A stretch of 64,000 nucleotides of DNA from NCBI GenBank assembly GCA_009912175.1, contig WNDQ01000010.1, positions 1 to 64,000 on the forward strand, given 5' to 3'. Of the stretch, positions 27,287 through 35,825 are shown piece after piece. The stretch is from Paracidovorax wautersii. GTDB lineage: Bacteria; Pseudomonadota; Gammaproteobacteria; Burkholderiales; Burkholderiaceae_C. The notes beneath the pieces were generated by a model. It searched no databases. It saw nothing but the letters and a program-made list of their open reading frames with translations, and was not told the origin of the DNA. Each line of letters begins with the position of its first letter. Position 1 is the first letter of the stretch. The translations under genes and the position numbers were made by a program.

Positions 27287-28495
27287 TCAGCGGTAAGGCG
27301 CGGGTTCGGGGTAGCGGCCGTCCAGCAGCCACTGGCCCAGCGTGCGTTTTTTGTATTCGGCCGGGTTGTGCAGGGTGTGCGTGCGCACGTTGCGCCAGAA
27401 GCGGTCGTAGCCGCGCGCGCGGGTGGCCGAACGTGCGCCCATGACCTCGTAGACCTGCTCGGCCACGGCCAGCCCGACCTCGCCGGCCACGACGTTGGCC
27501 GCGCCGATGCCGATGGCCAGCTCGCCGCGCGCCTGCAGCGTCAGGTCGCGCCCCTGCGCATACGTCTCGTCGAGCTGCGCGGCGGCCTGTTCGGCCAGTT
27601 CCAGCGCGGCCTGGGTGCGGATGTGCAGCTCGCCGTACTGGCGCTGCACCCACGGGTCGTCGGCGTGGCGCTCCACGCCCGAATGGATCCAGGGCCGCGA
27701 CTCGGCGACGGTGTAGTCGCGCCCTTCGGCCAGGGCGCCTTGCGCGCTGCCGATGAAGACGTTGGCCAGCACGAGCTGCTGCAGCAGCGAGTTGAGCGAG
27801 GCAAAGGGCGAGAGTGGCTCGTCCGGCCGGCCGATGACCTCGTCGTCGTGCACCACCACGCCCTCAAAACGCACGGTGCCGCTGCCGGTCTGGCGCTGGC
27901 CGATGCCGTCCCAGTCGTCCGCGATCACCACGCCGTCGCGGTTGGCCGGGATCAACGCGGTGTGGCGCTGCGCGCCCACGTCCCAGCCCACCTGGATGAC
28001 GTCGGCCACGTGCGTGCCCGACGAGAACGGCCGAAAGCCGTCGAGCACCCAGCGCCCGCCCGCGCGGCGCGCGGTCGAGGTCTTGGACATGACGTTGCCC
28101 GAGTTGCTCCACAGCCACTGCTCGCGCGCGGCCGTGGTGAACCAGCGCCGCAGTTGCGGCTCGGCGGCACGCGCCCAGACGATGTGCTGCGGCAGATGTT
28201 GATAACCGTAGAGGTGGGCGATCGAGCCGTCGGTGCGTGCGATCTCGCGCACGGCACGCAGCACGCTCGTCCACGACGCGCCCTCGCCGCCGTAGGCGGT
28301 GGGGATCCACGCGGCATTGAGCCCGCTGGCCTTGAGCGCCTGCACGGCCTCCACGGGCCGCCCGCCGGCCTGGTCACGCGCGGGGGCGTCGGCATGCAGC
28401 GTCAGGCGCAACGCCCGCGCGCGCGCCGCCAGCGGGTCGTGTGCGTCGAAGGGGAACAGATCGGGCAAAGGCCCCGGGGAGGTATCAGTCGTCAT
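27287..28495 (-). CDS. SfnB/DszC-type acyl-CoA dehydrogenase-like monooxygenase, second copy
   Basis: The 402-residue protein is a clear paralogue of the one at 25558-26883 (RDQAGGRPVEAVQALKASGL, GSIAHLYGYQHLPQHI, FSSGTHVADVIQVGWD, GVERHADDPWVQRQYGEL, VMGARSATRARGYDRFWRNVRTHTLHNPAEYKK). The shared blocks show the SfnB family of sulfur-acquisition oxidoreductases, related to dibenzothiophene monooxygenase DszC. Two copies in an operon with LLM enzymes suggest separate substrates or a heteromeric enzyme. It lies 39 bp after the NlpA-type binding-protein gene. Confidence 0.88.
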   Translation of the reverse strand: MTTDTSPGPLPDLFPFDAHDPLAARARALRLTLHADAPARDQAGGRPVEAVQALKASGLNAAWIPTAYGGEGASWTSVLRAVREIARTDGSIAHLYGYQHLPQHIVWARAAEPQLRRWFTTAAREQWLWSNSGNVMSKTSTARRAGGRWVLDGFRPFSSGTHVADVIQVGWDVGAQRHTALIPANRDGVVIADDWDGIGQRQTGSGTVRFEGVVVHDDEVIGRPDEPLSPFASLNSLLQQLVLANVFIGSAQGALAEGRDYTVAESRPWIHSGVERHADDPWVQRQYGELHIRTQAALELAEQAAAQLDETYAQGRDLTLQARGELAIGIGAANVVAGEVGLAVAEQVYEVMGARSATRARGYDRFWRNVRTHTLHNPAEYKKRTLGQWLLDGRYPEPAPYR

Positions 28496-28534
28496 GGCAA
28501 AAGCGAGGCCGGCGCCGCGGAACGGCGCCGCGGC

Positions 28535-29356
28535 TCAGTTCGTGAAGTAGTCCGGCAGGCGATAGCCCGCCCAGGTCGGGTTGGCGCGCACCAGCCGCTG
28601 GGACTCGGGCGACTGGTAGGCCGCCACGATGGCCTTGACAAAGGCCTCGCCCTGGCGGTCGCTGCGCACGGCCACCACGTTGATGTAGGGCTGGCTCATG
28701 GCCCCCAGCTTGAGCGAGTCGGTGAGCTTCAGGCCCGAGGCCACGGCAAAGTTGCCCTGGATCGCGGCCAGGTCGGTGTCGTCCAGCGCGCGCGGCCCCT
28801 GCGCCGATTCGAGCGGCACGATGCGCAACCGGCGCGGGTTGGCCGTGATGTCGCGCTCGGACACATTGATCGGGTCCGCCCCCGGCTTGAGCTGCACCCA
28901 GCCCAGCGCGGCCAGGATGTTGAGCGCACGCGCCGCGTTGACCGGATCGGACGGAATCGTGACGGTGGCGCCATCCTTCACGTCAGCCAGCGACGCATGG
29001 CGCTTGGAATACAGCCCCATCGGCGGCGTCGGCACGTTGATCACCGGCACCAGATGGAAACCCTGGCTGCGGTTGCTGGCGTTGAGATACAGCGTGTGCT
29101 GGAAGATGTTGGCGTCGATGTTGCCGCGCTCGACCGCCTCATTGGGCTGCACACCCTGGCTGAACTCGACGTACTGGATGCGGTAGCCCTGCTTTTCCAG
29201 CTGCGGCGCAATGCCCTGCGTGAACGCGTCACGGTAAGGCCCGGGCATGAAGCCCACACGCAGATCAGCCGCCAAGGCACCAGCCGCCGCCACGGCGGCG
29301 ATCAAGGACAGGACGCTGGCGCGCACCAAGCGGGCGAAGGAAAATGGAACGGACAT
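28535..29356 (-). CDS. MetQ/NlpA family ABC transporter substrate-binding protein
   Basis: The 273-residue protein has a Sec signal (VRASVLSLIAAVAAAGALAADL) and the NlpA fold: LRVGFMPGPYRDAFTQGIAPQLEKQGY, QPNEAVERGNIDANIFQHTLYL, DGATVTIPSDPVNAARALNIL. No lipobox Cys is seen, so it is a soluble periplasmic protein. NlpA-type proteins bind methionine and related sulfur compounds. It is the first gene of the organosulfur operon, but no MetI/MetN permease or ATPase is nearby, so it must work with a transporter elsewhere. Confidence 0.9.
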   Translation of the reverse strand: MSVPFSFARLVRASVLSLIAAVAAAGALAADLRVGFMPGPYRDAFTQGIAPQLEKQGYRIQYVEFSQGVQPNEAVERGNIDANIFQHTLYLNASNRSQGFHLVPVINVPTPPMGLYSKRHASLADVKDGATVTIPSDPVNAARALNILAALGWVQLKPGADPINVSERDITANPRRLRIVPLESAQGPRALDDTDLAAIQGNFAVASGLKLTDSLKLGAMSQPYINVVAVRSDRQGEAFVKAIVAAYQSPESQRLVRANPTWAGYRLPDYFTN

Positions 29357-29442
29357 GGCGGGCGAATGGCGAGCACGCAGAAGAAAAGGCCTCTACTCTC
29401 GCGCCACCCCATCCATCGCGCCACGAATAAATCTGCGGTTTT

Positions 29443-29523
29443 TTATGCGGAAACAGAAGAACGAAGCCCGGAACCGCCCCATCGATCCATTCGGCTTATG
29501 CGCCGGCACGTAGCGCTTATGCG
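29443..29523. promoter_or_regulatory. TTATGCG motif cluster in a divergent promoter region
   Basis: The 273-bp gap between the NlpA-type gene and the SsuA-like gene holds three copies of TTATGCG (29443-29449, 29496-29502, 29517-29523) in the same orientation. Chance would give about three copies in the entire window. The same motif occurs twice upstream of the paralogous binding-protein gene at 58217-59182. It is a candidate binding site for a common regulator of these sulfur-related genes, inferred from repetition and position only. Confidence 0.45.
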
Positions 29524-29629
29524 GCCGCACTGACCAAGCTTGCGCGCGCAAACAAACACCAATTTCGCGGTTGCCGCAGGCCGCGCGCCGGCCTAACTTC
29601 GGGGTTTTAGTGGACCTGGAGCCAGCATC

Positions 29630-30682
29630 GTGACATCCGTATCGCCCCTCTCCCCTGCTTCTTCCGCCACAACCCCGGCCACACGCCGGCGGTGGCTGCA
29701 GCGTGCCGGCGGCGCTGCCGTGCTTGGGCTGGGCGCGGGTGGCCTGCTGGCCAGCCGCCGCTCGTGGGGGGCGGGCAGCGCCAAACCGCTGGTGCTGTCG
29801 TGGACCGGCACCGGCCTGTGCCTGAGCCCGATCATCGTGGCCAACGAGCTGGGCTACTTCCGTGACGCCGGCGTCGATGTCGACATCATCAACTTCGCCG
29901 GCGCAGTCGACCAGGTGCTCGAATCGCTGGCGACCGGCAAGGCCGATCTGTCGCTGGGGCTGATCCACGCGTGGCTCAAGCCGCTGGAGTCGGGTTTCGA
30001 CGTCAAGGTGGTGGGCACGGCGCATGCCGGCTGCATCCGTGTGCTGGCCCCGCGCGAAAAAAACATCACCAGCATCGAGGCGGTCAAGGGCAAGACCATC
30101 GCGGTTTCCAGCCCGGCCGGTTTCGGGCGGCAGTTCTTTTCAACCGCGCTGGCGCGGCGCGGCGTCAACCCCGAGACCGAGGTGCAGTGGCGCGTGTTCC
30201 CGGCCGACCAGCTCGACCTGGCGATCAACAAGGGCGAAGCCGACGTCATCGCCGACGCCGACCCGACGCTGTTCCTGGTCGAAAAACGCAACCCCGGGCG
30301 CTACGTCGAGATCGCCAACGTGCAAAAGGGCGACTTCAAGGACCGCCTGTGCTGCATCGTCGCCGCGCGCGGCGGCCTGGTGAAAGAGCGCCGCCAGGAC
30401 GTGGCCGCCGCCGTGCGCGCGCTGCACCGCGCCGCGCTCTTCATCGCCGACAACCCGGGCGAGGCCGCGCGTGTGGTCTACAAGCACCTGCCCCGTGCGT
30501 CCGTCGACGACCTGCGCACCATCATTTCGTCGTCCTTCGACTACCGCCACCACACGCGGGGCATTCCGCTGGAATCCGAGATCGCCGCCTATGCGCGCGA
30601 CCTGCAGCAGGTCGGCGTGCTCAAGAAGTCGACCGACCCCGCGCGTTTCGCCAAACACCTGACGGTCGACGTGCTGGGGTAA
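29630..30682 (+). CDS. SsuA/NMT1-type ABC substrate-binding protein with Tat signal
   Basis: The 350-residue protein begins with a twin-arginine signal (TRRRWLQRAGGAAVLGLGAGGLL) and continues as a nitrate/sulfonate/thiamine-precursor binding protein: LVLSWTGTGLCLSP, NELGYFRDAGVDVDI, GAVDQVLESLATGKADLSLG. A close paralogue is at 58217-59182, where it is followed by permease and ATPase genes; here the protein stands alone, divergent from the organosulfur operon. The upstream motif cluster suggests shared control with that paralogue. Start at 29630 uses ATG-like GTG (CGTGACATCC) where the translation reads MTSVSP. Confidence 0.87.
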   Translation: MTSVSPLSPASSATTPATRRRWLQRAGGAAVLGLGAGGLLASRRSWGAGSAKPLVLSWTGTGLCLSPIIVANELGYFRDAGVDVDIINFAGAVDQVLESLATGKADLSLGLIHAWLKPLESGFDVKVVGTAHAGCIRVLAPREKNITSIEAVKGKTIAVSSPAGFGRQFFSTALARRGVNPETEVQWRVFPADQLDLAINKGEADVIADADPTLFLVEKRNPGRYVEIANVQKGDFKDRLCCIVAARGGLVKERRQDVAAAVRALHRAALFIADNPGEAARVVYKHLPRASVDDLRTIISSSFDYRHHTRGIPLESEIAAYARDLQQVGVLKKSTDPARFAKHLTVDVLG

Positions 30683-30723
30683 ACCGCGCCCGACGGTCGC
30701 GGCGCTTTGGCATGATCGGGGGC

Positions 30724-31527
30724 ATGACCCTGCCCCGCCAGCGGCCATCGGCCCCAACCCGTTCCCTTCGTGCCAGCACCGCGCTGGCCCTGCCCGCGGC
30801 CCTGAGCGCGGGCGGTTGCGGCAGCGCGATCACCCCGCAGCGCCAGGTTCAAGGCGACCCGTTCAATGAGTCGCAGGTCGCGCAGACCGCCATGAACCGT
30901 TTTGCCAACCTCACCATGCGCGACAACCTGCAGAGCCTGATGGTGCTGCTGGACAAGCTCTACCGCCGCAACCCGGCGATGTGGCGCGCCTCGGGCGCGG
31001 CCACGCCCGAGCTGGCACGCGAGCGTGTGCTGCTGGCCATCCGCGCGGGCGAGCCCTTTCCCGGCGGCGGCGTGCCGCAGCGCGGCGTGGACGCGATCCG
31101 GCTGGCCTTTGCCCCCATCTTCGAGGGCGACCGCGCCGGCCTTTTTGTCTACGGCCTGGGGACCATGCTGGTGCAGGCCTACGACGGCCGCCTGGCACTG
31201 ACCATCCTCAACGGCCTGGACGCCCAGAAGGTGGCCAACGCGGCGCACAACGTGACGGTGGCCGCCTGGCTGCTGGCCAGCCGCAAGGACGGCCAGGGCC
31301 GCCCGCTGCTGCTGGCCGACGACATCACGCCCGAGCAGCGCAACCTGTCCTTCGAGCGCGAGTTCGGCAAGATCATCGGCCGCCTCGACACCCTGGCCGC
31401 CATCCAGGACGAAAAAGTCCGCCGCAGCGTGATCGACTACGCCCAGGGCCTGGTGGCCGGGCCCTTCCTGCAGTTCCTGCCGGTGGGGGCCGTGACGGGC
31501 GCGGCCAGCAGCGCGGCGACGCGGTAG
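30724..31527 (+). CDS. Conserved hypothetical protein, possible lipoprotein
   Basis: The 267-residue protein has an N-terminal hydrophobic segment (ASTALALPAALSAGGCGSA) whose Cys could be lipidated, although GGC deviates from the usual lipobox. The rest is mainly helical with FNESQVAQTAMNRFANLTMRDNLQSLM, FPGGGVPQRGVDAIRLAF and DLVAGPFLQFLP-like ends. I do not recognise the family. An ATG at 30712 is an alternative start. It is 41 bp downstream of the binding-protein gene and may be co-transcribed. Periplasmic or outer-membrane-anchored location is likely. Confidence 0.65.
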   Translation: MTLPRQRPSAPTRSLRASTALALPAALSAGGCGSAITPQRQVQGDPFNESQVAQTAMNRFANLTMRDNLQSLMVLLDKLYRRNPAMWRASGAATPELARERVLLAIRAGEPFPGGGVPQRGVDAIRLAFAPIFEGDRAGLFVYGLGTMLVQAYDGRLALTILNGLDAQKVANAAHNVTVAAWLLASRKDGQGRPLLLADDITPEQRNLSFEREFGKIIGRLDTLAAIQDEKVRRSVIDYAQGLVAGPFLQFLPVGAVTGAASSAATR

Positions 31528-31574
31528 ACGGTCCGGCCCGAGGCGGCAGGCAGGCCGGTTTTGAATCATGAAAT

Positions 31575-31591
31575 AGAATGCGTCTGATTCT
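31575..31591. promoter_or_regulatory. Candidate Fur site upstream of the FecI-type sigma gene
   Basis: The AT-rich stretch before the sigma gene contains AGAAT (31575-31579) and ATTCT (31587-31591) as a perfect inverted pair with 7-bp spacer. Iron-dependent Fur control of fecI-type genes is standard, and imperfect GATAAT-type palindromes with such cores are typical. The match is partial, so it is a candidate only. Confidence 0.35.
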
Positions 31592-31672
31592 TGTCCACAG
31601 CAAGAAGTCACCGCCACCCGGGCCGCATTGCCGGCCCGCCCATGGCACCCGGCTCCTCCCTCCTGCCCCGCC

Positions 31673-32176
31673 ATGGCCTTGGACCATTACCAGGACTTAC
31701 TGCGCTTTTGCCACCGGATCACGCGCGATGCCGACCTGGCGCGCGACGCCGTGCAAGAGACTTACACCCGTTTCCTGACGCTGCAGGCCCGCGCCCGCGC
31801 AAACGCGCTGGCGCACGAGCCACTGGCCTTGCTGCGCCGGATCGCGCGCAACCTGCTGGTGGACCAGCACCGCCGCGGCGCCATCCGCCAGCACGCCGAC
31901 ATCGACGCGCTGCCCGAGGCCGACCAGCTCGCCGCGCCCGCCCATCTGCAGCCCGAGGAATCCACCGCCGCCCGGCAGGTGGCGCAGGCCTACCTGGCGG
32001 CCATCGAGTCGCTGCCCCCGCGCTGCCGGGAAGCCTTCGTGCTGCACATCTTCGAAGACCTGCCCCAAGCCGAGGTCGCCCGGCGCATGGGCATCTCCAG
32101 CAGCATGGTCGAAAAACACATCGTGCGCGGCATGGTCGCCTGCCGGGCCTGCCAACGGCAGTTGGCCCAAGCCTGA
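31673..32176 (+). CDS. RNA polymerase sigma factor, ECF (FecI-like)
   Basis: The 167-residue protein has sigma region 2 (DHYQDLLRFCHRITRDADLARDAVQETYTRFL and LLRRIARNLLVDQHRR) and region 4 (LPPRCREAFVLHIFEDLPQAEVARRMGISSSMVEKHI). This is the FecI class that transcribes one TonB receptor gene on an extracellular signal. The ATG at 31673 (MALDHYQ) fits; an in-frame ATG at 31628 would add 15 residues. A fecR-type gene follows 63 bp downstream and a receptor gene is convergent to it, the classical cell-surface signalling set. Confidence 0.9.
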   Translation: MALDHYQDLLRFCHRITRDADLARDAVQETYTRFLTLQARARANALAHEPLALLRRIARNLLVDQHRRGAIRQHADIDALPEADQLAAPAHLQPEESTAARQVAQAYLAAIESLPPRCREAFVLHIFEDLPQAEVARRMGISSSMVEKHIVRGMVACRACQRQLAQA

Positions 32177-32239
32177 CCCACGCACGCGCCCTGCGTCTAT
32201 ATTCGCCAGGGCCAGCCGCCCCGCCTGATCTTTCCCCCC

Positions 32240-33304
32240 ATGTCCCCACGCCCCAGCCCACCCGCCGTCAGCGACGACGACTGGACCGCCCACCCGGACC
32301 CGCTCGACACCGAGGCGGCGACCTGGGTGCTGCGCGTGCGCGCGGGCCTGGATATGGACGGGCGCGCGCAACTGGATGCGTGGCTGGCGCAAGGCCCCGC
32401 CCATCGCGCCGCCTTCGACGGCATGCAGGCCCTGCTGGGTGAATTAAGAACGCTGCCCTTGCATGGCGCACGGCCCGCCGTGCCACCCGTTCTGCCGCCC
32501 GCATCGCCCGGCCGGCGCGCCTGGCTGCGGGGCCCAGGCCGCTGGGCGCCCGCGGCGCTGGCCCTGGCGGCCGTGGGCGGCGGCGGGCTGGCCTGGACCG
32601 AATGGCGGCGCCAGCCCACGTTTGCCCAGGACTACGCCAGCGCGCGCGGCCAGCAGCTGCAGCTCGACCTGCCCGACGGCAGCCACCTGCGGCTGGACAC
32701 GACCACGCGCGCCGAGGTCCGGCTGTACCGCGACCGGCGCGAGGTCCATCTGCTGGAAGGCCAGGGTTTCTTCGAAGTACAGGCCGATGCGGACCGGCCG
32801 TTTCACGTGCGGGCCGGGTCGGCCCGCGTCACGGTGGTGGGCACGCGCTTTGCGGTGCGCCACACGCACAGCGGGCTCGATGCCGGGGCCACCCGCGTCG
32901 CCGTGGACGAAGGACGTGTGCGCGTGGCGCGCGCCACCGAGGCCGGTCGTGCGAACGGTGCAGACGGCGCGGGCGATGCAGGGGTGATGCTGGCGGCCGG
33001 CCAGACCGTCGTGCTGGACACGGCCGGCCTGGGCCCTGTCGTGGCGATGGCCGCCGGCAGTGCCGCGCCCTGGCGCGACGGCCGCCTGAGCTTCGAGAAC
33101 ACACCGCTGGCGCAGGCGCTGGCCGAGTTCGAGCGTTATGGCGCCACCGGCGTGGTGACCGGCAACGCCGCCGTGGCCGCGCTGCGTGTGGGCGGCAGCT
33201 ACAGCCTGCGCAACTTTGCCGGCTTCGTGCAGGCGTTGCCGCGGCAACTGCCGGTGCGGCTGGAGACGCGCGACGGCGTCACCGTCATCGTCGCGGCGTC
33301 CTGA
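32240..33304 (+). CDS. FecR-type anti-sigma/sigma regulator
   Basis: The 354-residue protein has a cytoplasmic N-terminal DUF4880-like segment (WVLRVRAGLDMDGRAQLDAWLAQGPAHRAAFD), one membrane helix (WAPAALALAAVGGGGLAW, about residues 97-114) and a periplasmic FecR domain (LPDGSHLRLDTTTRAEVRLYRDRREVHLLEGQGFFEV, TVVGTRFAVRH). Its C terminus contacts the receptor's N-terminal signalling domain and passes the signal to the FecI-like factor. Its stop lies 3 bp from the stop of the convergent receptor gene, so there is no room for a separate terminator. Confidence 0.9.
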   Translation: MSPRPSPPAVSDDDWTAHPDPLDTEAATWVLRVRAGLDMDGRAQLDAWLAQGPAHRAAFDGMQALLGELRTLPLHGARPAVPPVLPPASPGRRAWLRGPGRWAPAALALAAVGGGGLAWTEWRRQPTFAQDYASARGQQLQLDLPDGSHLRLDTTTRAEVRLYRDRREVHLLEGQGFFEVQADADRPFHVRAGSARVTVVGTRFAVRHTHSGLDAGATRVAVDEGRVRVARATEAGRANGADGAGDAGVMLAAGQTVVLDTAGLGPVVAMAAGSAAPWRDGRLSFENTPLAQALAEFERYGATGVVTGNAAVAALRVGGSYSLRNFAGFVQALPRQLPVRLETRDGVTVIVAAS

Positions 33305-33307
33305 CGA

Positions 33308-35701
33308 TCAGAAATCGACCGTGGCCGAGACGATGTAGGTGCGCGGGATCGCCGCCGACACCGCGCCCCATGACGTCACGCCGGCCCAGTAGGCGCGGTT
33401 GGCCAGGTTCTGCACGGTGCCGCGCAGCGTGGTGGTGCGGCCGGCAATTTTTGTGCGGTAATGCAGGCCGACGTCCACGCGAGTCCAGGCCGGCACACGC
33501 AGGGTGTTGGTCTGGTTCACGTACTGGTGGCCGGTGTAGACGAGGTCGCCCAGCACTGTCAGCCCGGGCACGAAGGGAAGGTCCCACTGCGCGCCCAGGT
33601 TGGCCATCCAACGCGGCACGCCGATGGGCCGGTTGCCCGCCACGCCGGCCGTGGCCGAGCGCGTGAGCTCGGCGTCCAGCAGCGTCACGCCGCCCAGCAG
33701 CCGCACGCCGGGCACGGCCTCGCCGTAGGCATACAGCTCCAGGCCCCGGTTGCGCTGCTCGCCGTTGACCGAATACAGGCCGTCGGCAATGCCGCCGCTG
33801 GGCTTGGTGATCTGGAACAGCGAGGCCGTGGCCATGAAGGCGCCGAAGTCGTACTTGGTGCCGACCTCGTATTGCTTGCTCTTGTAGGGCGCCATCACCT
33901 CGCCGTAGTTGCGGGCGGCGGGCGGGGCGACGTCGCCCTTGCTCAGGCCCTCGATGTAGTTGGCGTAGAGCGACCAGCCGCGCACGGGCTGCACCACCAC
34001 GCCCAGCGCCGGCGTGGTCACGCTCTCGTCGTAGGTGTTGGAGCCACCGGTGCTCAGCGCGTTGTAGTTGGTCGACTGGATGTTCTGGCGCCGCAGGCCC
34101 ACGGAAACCTGCAGGGCTTCCTCGAACAGGCTGAGCGTGTCGACCAGGGCGACACTGGTGTTGCGGTTGTCGGAGATGCGCGGCACGGACGACGGCCGCG
34201 CGATGTCCTGGCGCGGATAGGCCACGGGGTCGTAGATGTTGGAGGCGACCGTCGTGCCGGGGTTGAGCGCGCGGTGGAAGTCCTCGCGGTAGACCGCCGC
34301 CTGTAGGGTGACCGCGTGGCGCACCGGTCCGGTCACGAAGCGCGAACGCAGGCCGCCGTCGAAGGTGGTGCGCTGCACGTCGAAGAGCGCGTAGGTCGGC
34401 GTGATGGCGGTGTCGCCCGCCGCGTTCGTCAGGCGCGGGGCCGAGTCGAAGACACGCGCGACCTTGGCGCTGGACGTGCCTGCGTTGGCGAACAGCGAGA
34501 CCTGCCCGGTCAGGTCGAACTCGGTGCGCAGCAGCACGGCCTGCTCTTCGTTGCGCGACCATTCCCAGTCCTGCGTGACGTTGAGGTTGCCGGCGGGCGC
34601 GGCCGGCATGCCGAAGGCCGCCGACGGCATGATCGGGCGGCTGGTGCCATCGATCTTTTCGTACTGCGACAGCAGGTCCAGCGTGGCACGGAAACGTTCA
34701 CCCTCGTAGTCCAGCGCCAGCGCGCCGACGCGGCCCTTGATCGACTGGTGGTCGACCGCCGTGTCGCCGCCGTAGGCGCTGGTGTTGACGCGGATGCCCA
34801 GCCGGTCGTCCTCGCCCAAACGCCGGCCCACGTCCACGTGGGCGCCGAGCTGGCCGTTCGAGGTGTAGGTCGTCGTCAGGCTGGTCACGTCCGCGTTGGC
34901 GCGTTTGGGCGCGATGTTGATCACGCCGCCCACCGAGCCGTTGGGCGACATGCCGAACAGCAGTGCGCCCGGGCCCTTGACCACCTCGATGCGGTCCACG
35001 TATTCGGTACGCACGCGGTAGTTGGGCGCGATGCCGTAGATGCCGTCGAACGCGATCTCGCCCGAGTTGCCTTCCCAGATCGGAAACCCCCGGATCGACA
35101 GGTTGTCCACGTTGCCACCCGGCAGCACGGTGTAGCGCACCGAGGGGTCGCGGTTGACCGCCTCGGCAATCGTGCCGGCCTGCTGGTCGCGGATGGCCTG
35201 CGCGGTGTAGCTGGTGGTGCTGAACGGCGCCTTGAAGTTGCTGGTGTTGCCCAGCACCCCCAGACGCACGCCCTTGGCCACCTCGCCACCCGCATAGGGC
35301 GCGGGCAGCAGGTTGACCGACTGGTCGCCGGCCGAGACCACCACCTCCGACAGCGTGGCGGTGCGCGCGCCCGGCGCGGGCGCCGGCCGCACGGTCACGG
35401 ACCGGCCGTCGACCACGGCCTCCAGGCCGCTGCCGGCCAGCAGTTGGTCCAGCGCCTGGCGCACCGTCAGCTGCCCGGCCACCGCCGGTGCCAAGCGGCC
35501 TGCGACGCGTTCGGCGGGAAAACCCAGCTCCAGCCCGGCCTGGCGGGCCAGTTCATTGAGCGCGCCAGCCAGCGGCTGCGCCGCAATGGCGATCGCCACG
35601 GGCGCGTCCTGCGCCAGCGCGGGCTGAACGGCCGCGGCCAGGACCGTGGCCAGAAGCCAGGGCGCGACCCAGGTGCGGCCCGCGGGAGGAAAGGTAGACA
35701 T
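33308..35701 (-). CDS. TonB-dependent siderophore receptor with N-terminal signalling domain
   Basis: The 797-residue outer-membrane protein has a Sec signal ending PALAQ, then an STN signalling domain (about 35-107: IAAQPLAGALNELARQAGLELGF, QALDQLLAGSGLEAVVDG), a TonB-box-like stretch TLSEVVVSA, a plug (DPSVRYTVLPGG, SIRGFPIWEGNSGEIAF, IEVVKGPGALLFGMSPNG) and a beta barrel ending in ATVDF. The STN domain pairs it with the FecR/FecI genes next to it. Ferric-siderophore uptake is the family default, but sulfonate or other ligands cannot be excluded in this locus. Confidence 0.93.
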   Translation of the reverse strand: MSTFPPAGRTWVAPWLLATVLAAAVQPALAQDAPVAIAIAAQPLAGALNELARQAGLELGFPAERVAGRLAPAVAGQLTVRQALDQLLAGSGLEAVVDGRSVTVRPAPAPGARTATLSEVVVSAGDQSVNLLPAPYAGGEVAKGVRLGVLGNTSNFKAPFSTTSYTAQAIRDQQAGTIAEAVNRDPSVRYTVLPGGNVDNLSIRGFPIWEGNSGEIAFDGIYGIAPNYRVRTEYVDRIEVVKGPGALLFGMSPNGSVGGVINIAPKRANADVTSLTTTYTSNGQLGAHVDVGRRLGEDDRLGIRVNTSAYGGDTAVDHQSIKGRVGALALDYEGERFRATLDLLSQYEKIDGTSRPIMPSAAFGMPAAPAGNLNVTQDWEWSRNEEQAVLLRTEFDLTGQVSLFANAGTSSAKVARVFDSAPRLTNAAGDTAITPTYALFDVQRTTFDGGLRSRFVTGPVRHAVTLQAAVYREDFHRALNPGTTVASNIYDPVAYPRQDIARPSSVPRISDNRNTSVALVDTLSLFEEALQVSVGLRRQNIQSTNYNALSTGGSNTYDESVTTPALGVVVQPVRGWSLYANYIEGLSKGDVAPPAARNYGEVMAPYKSKQYEVGTKYDFGAFMATASLFQITKPSGGIADGLYSVNGEQRNRGLELYAYGEAVPGVRLLGGVTLLDAELTRSATAGVAGNRPIGVPRWMANLGAQWDLPFVPGLTVLGDLVYTGHQYVNQTNTLRVPAWTRVDVGLHYRTKIAGRTTTLRGTVQNLANRAYWAGVTSWGAVSAAIPRTYIVSATVDF

Positions 35702-35825
35702 GAGATGCGGTACTCCGAAGACGAAGGAAAACGGGCCGGCTCGGCCCTCCTCGTCTTAAACGCACCAGCCCGGCGCATCCTCAGGTCTTTTTTCAGATTT
35801 TTTCAACGACCCGGCATCGACCCGC
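35702..35825 (-). promoter_or_regulatory. Promoter region of the TonB receptor gene
   Basis: Read on the minus strand, this gap has a GAAAAAATCTGAAAAAAG tract (about 35786-35806) and, about 20 bp further, GCGTTTAAGAC near 35752-35765. The arrangement resembles the -35 GAAA and -10 CGTTT-like elements recognised by some FecI-type sigma factors. That suggests direct control by the sigma factor encoded at 31673-32176. Evidence is pattern and context only. Confidence 0.3.

Noticed and set aside
31197-31500. Possible membrane segment in the hypothetical protein at 30724-31527
   Set aside because: Only weakly hydrophobic stretches; not enough to call a membrane protein beyond the N-terminal signal.
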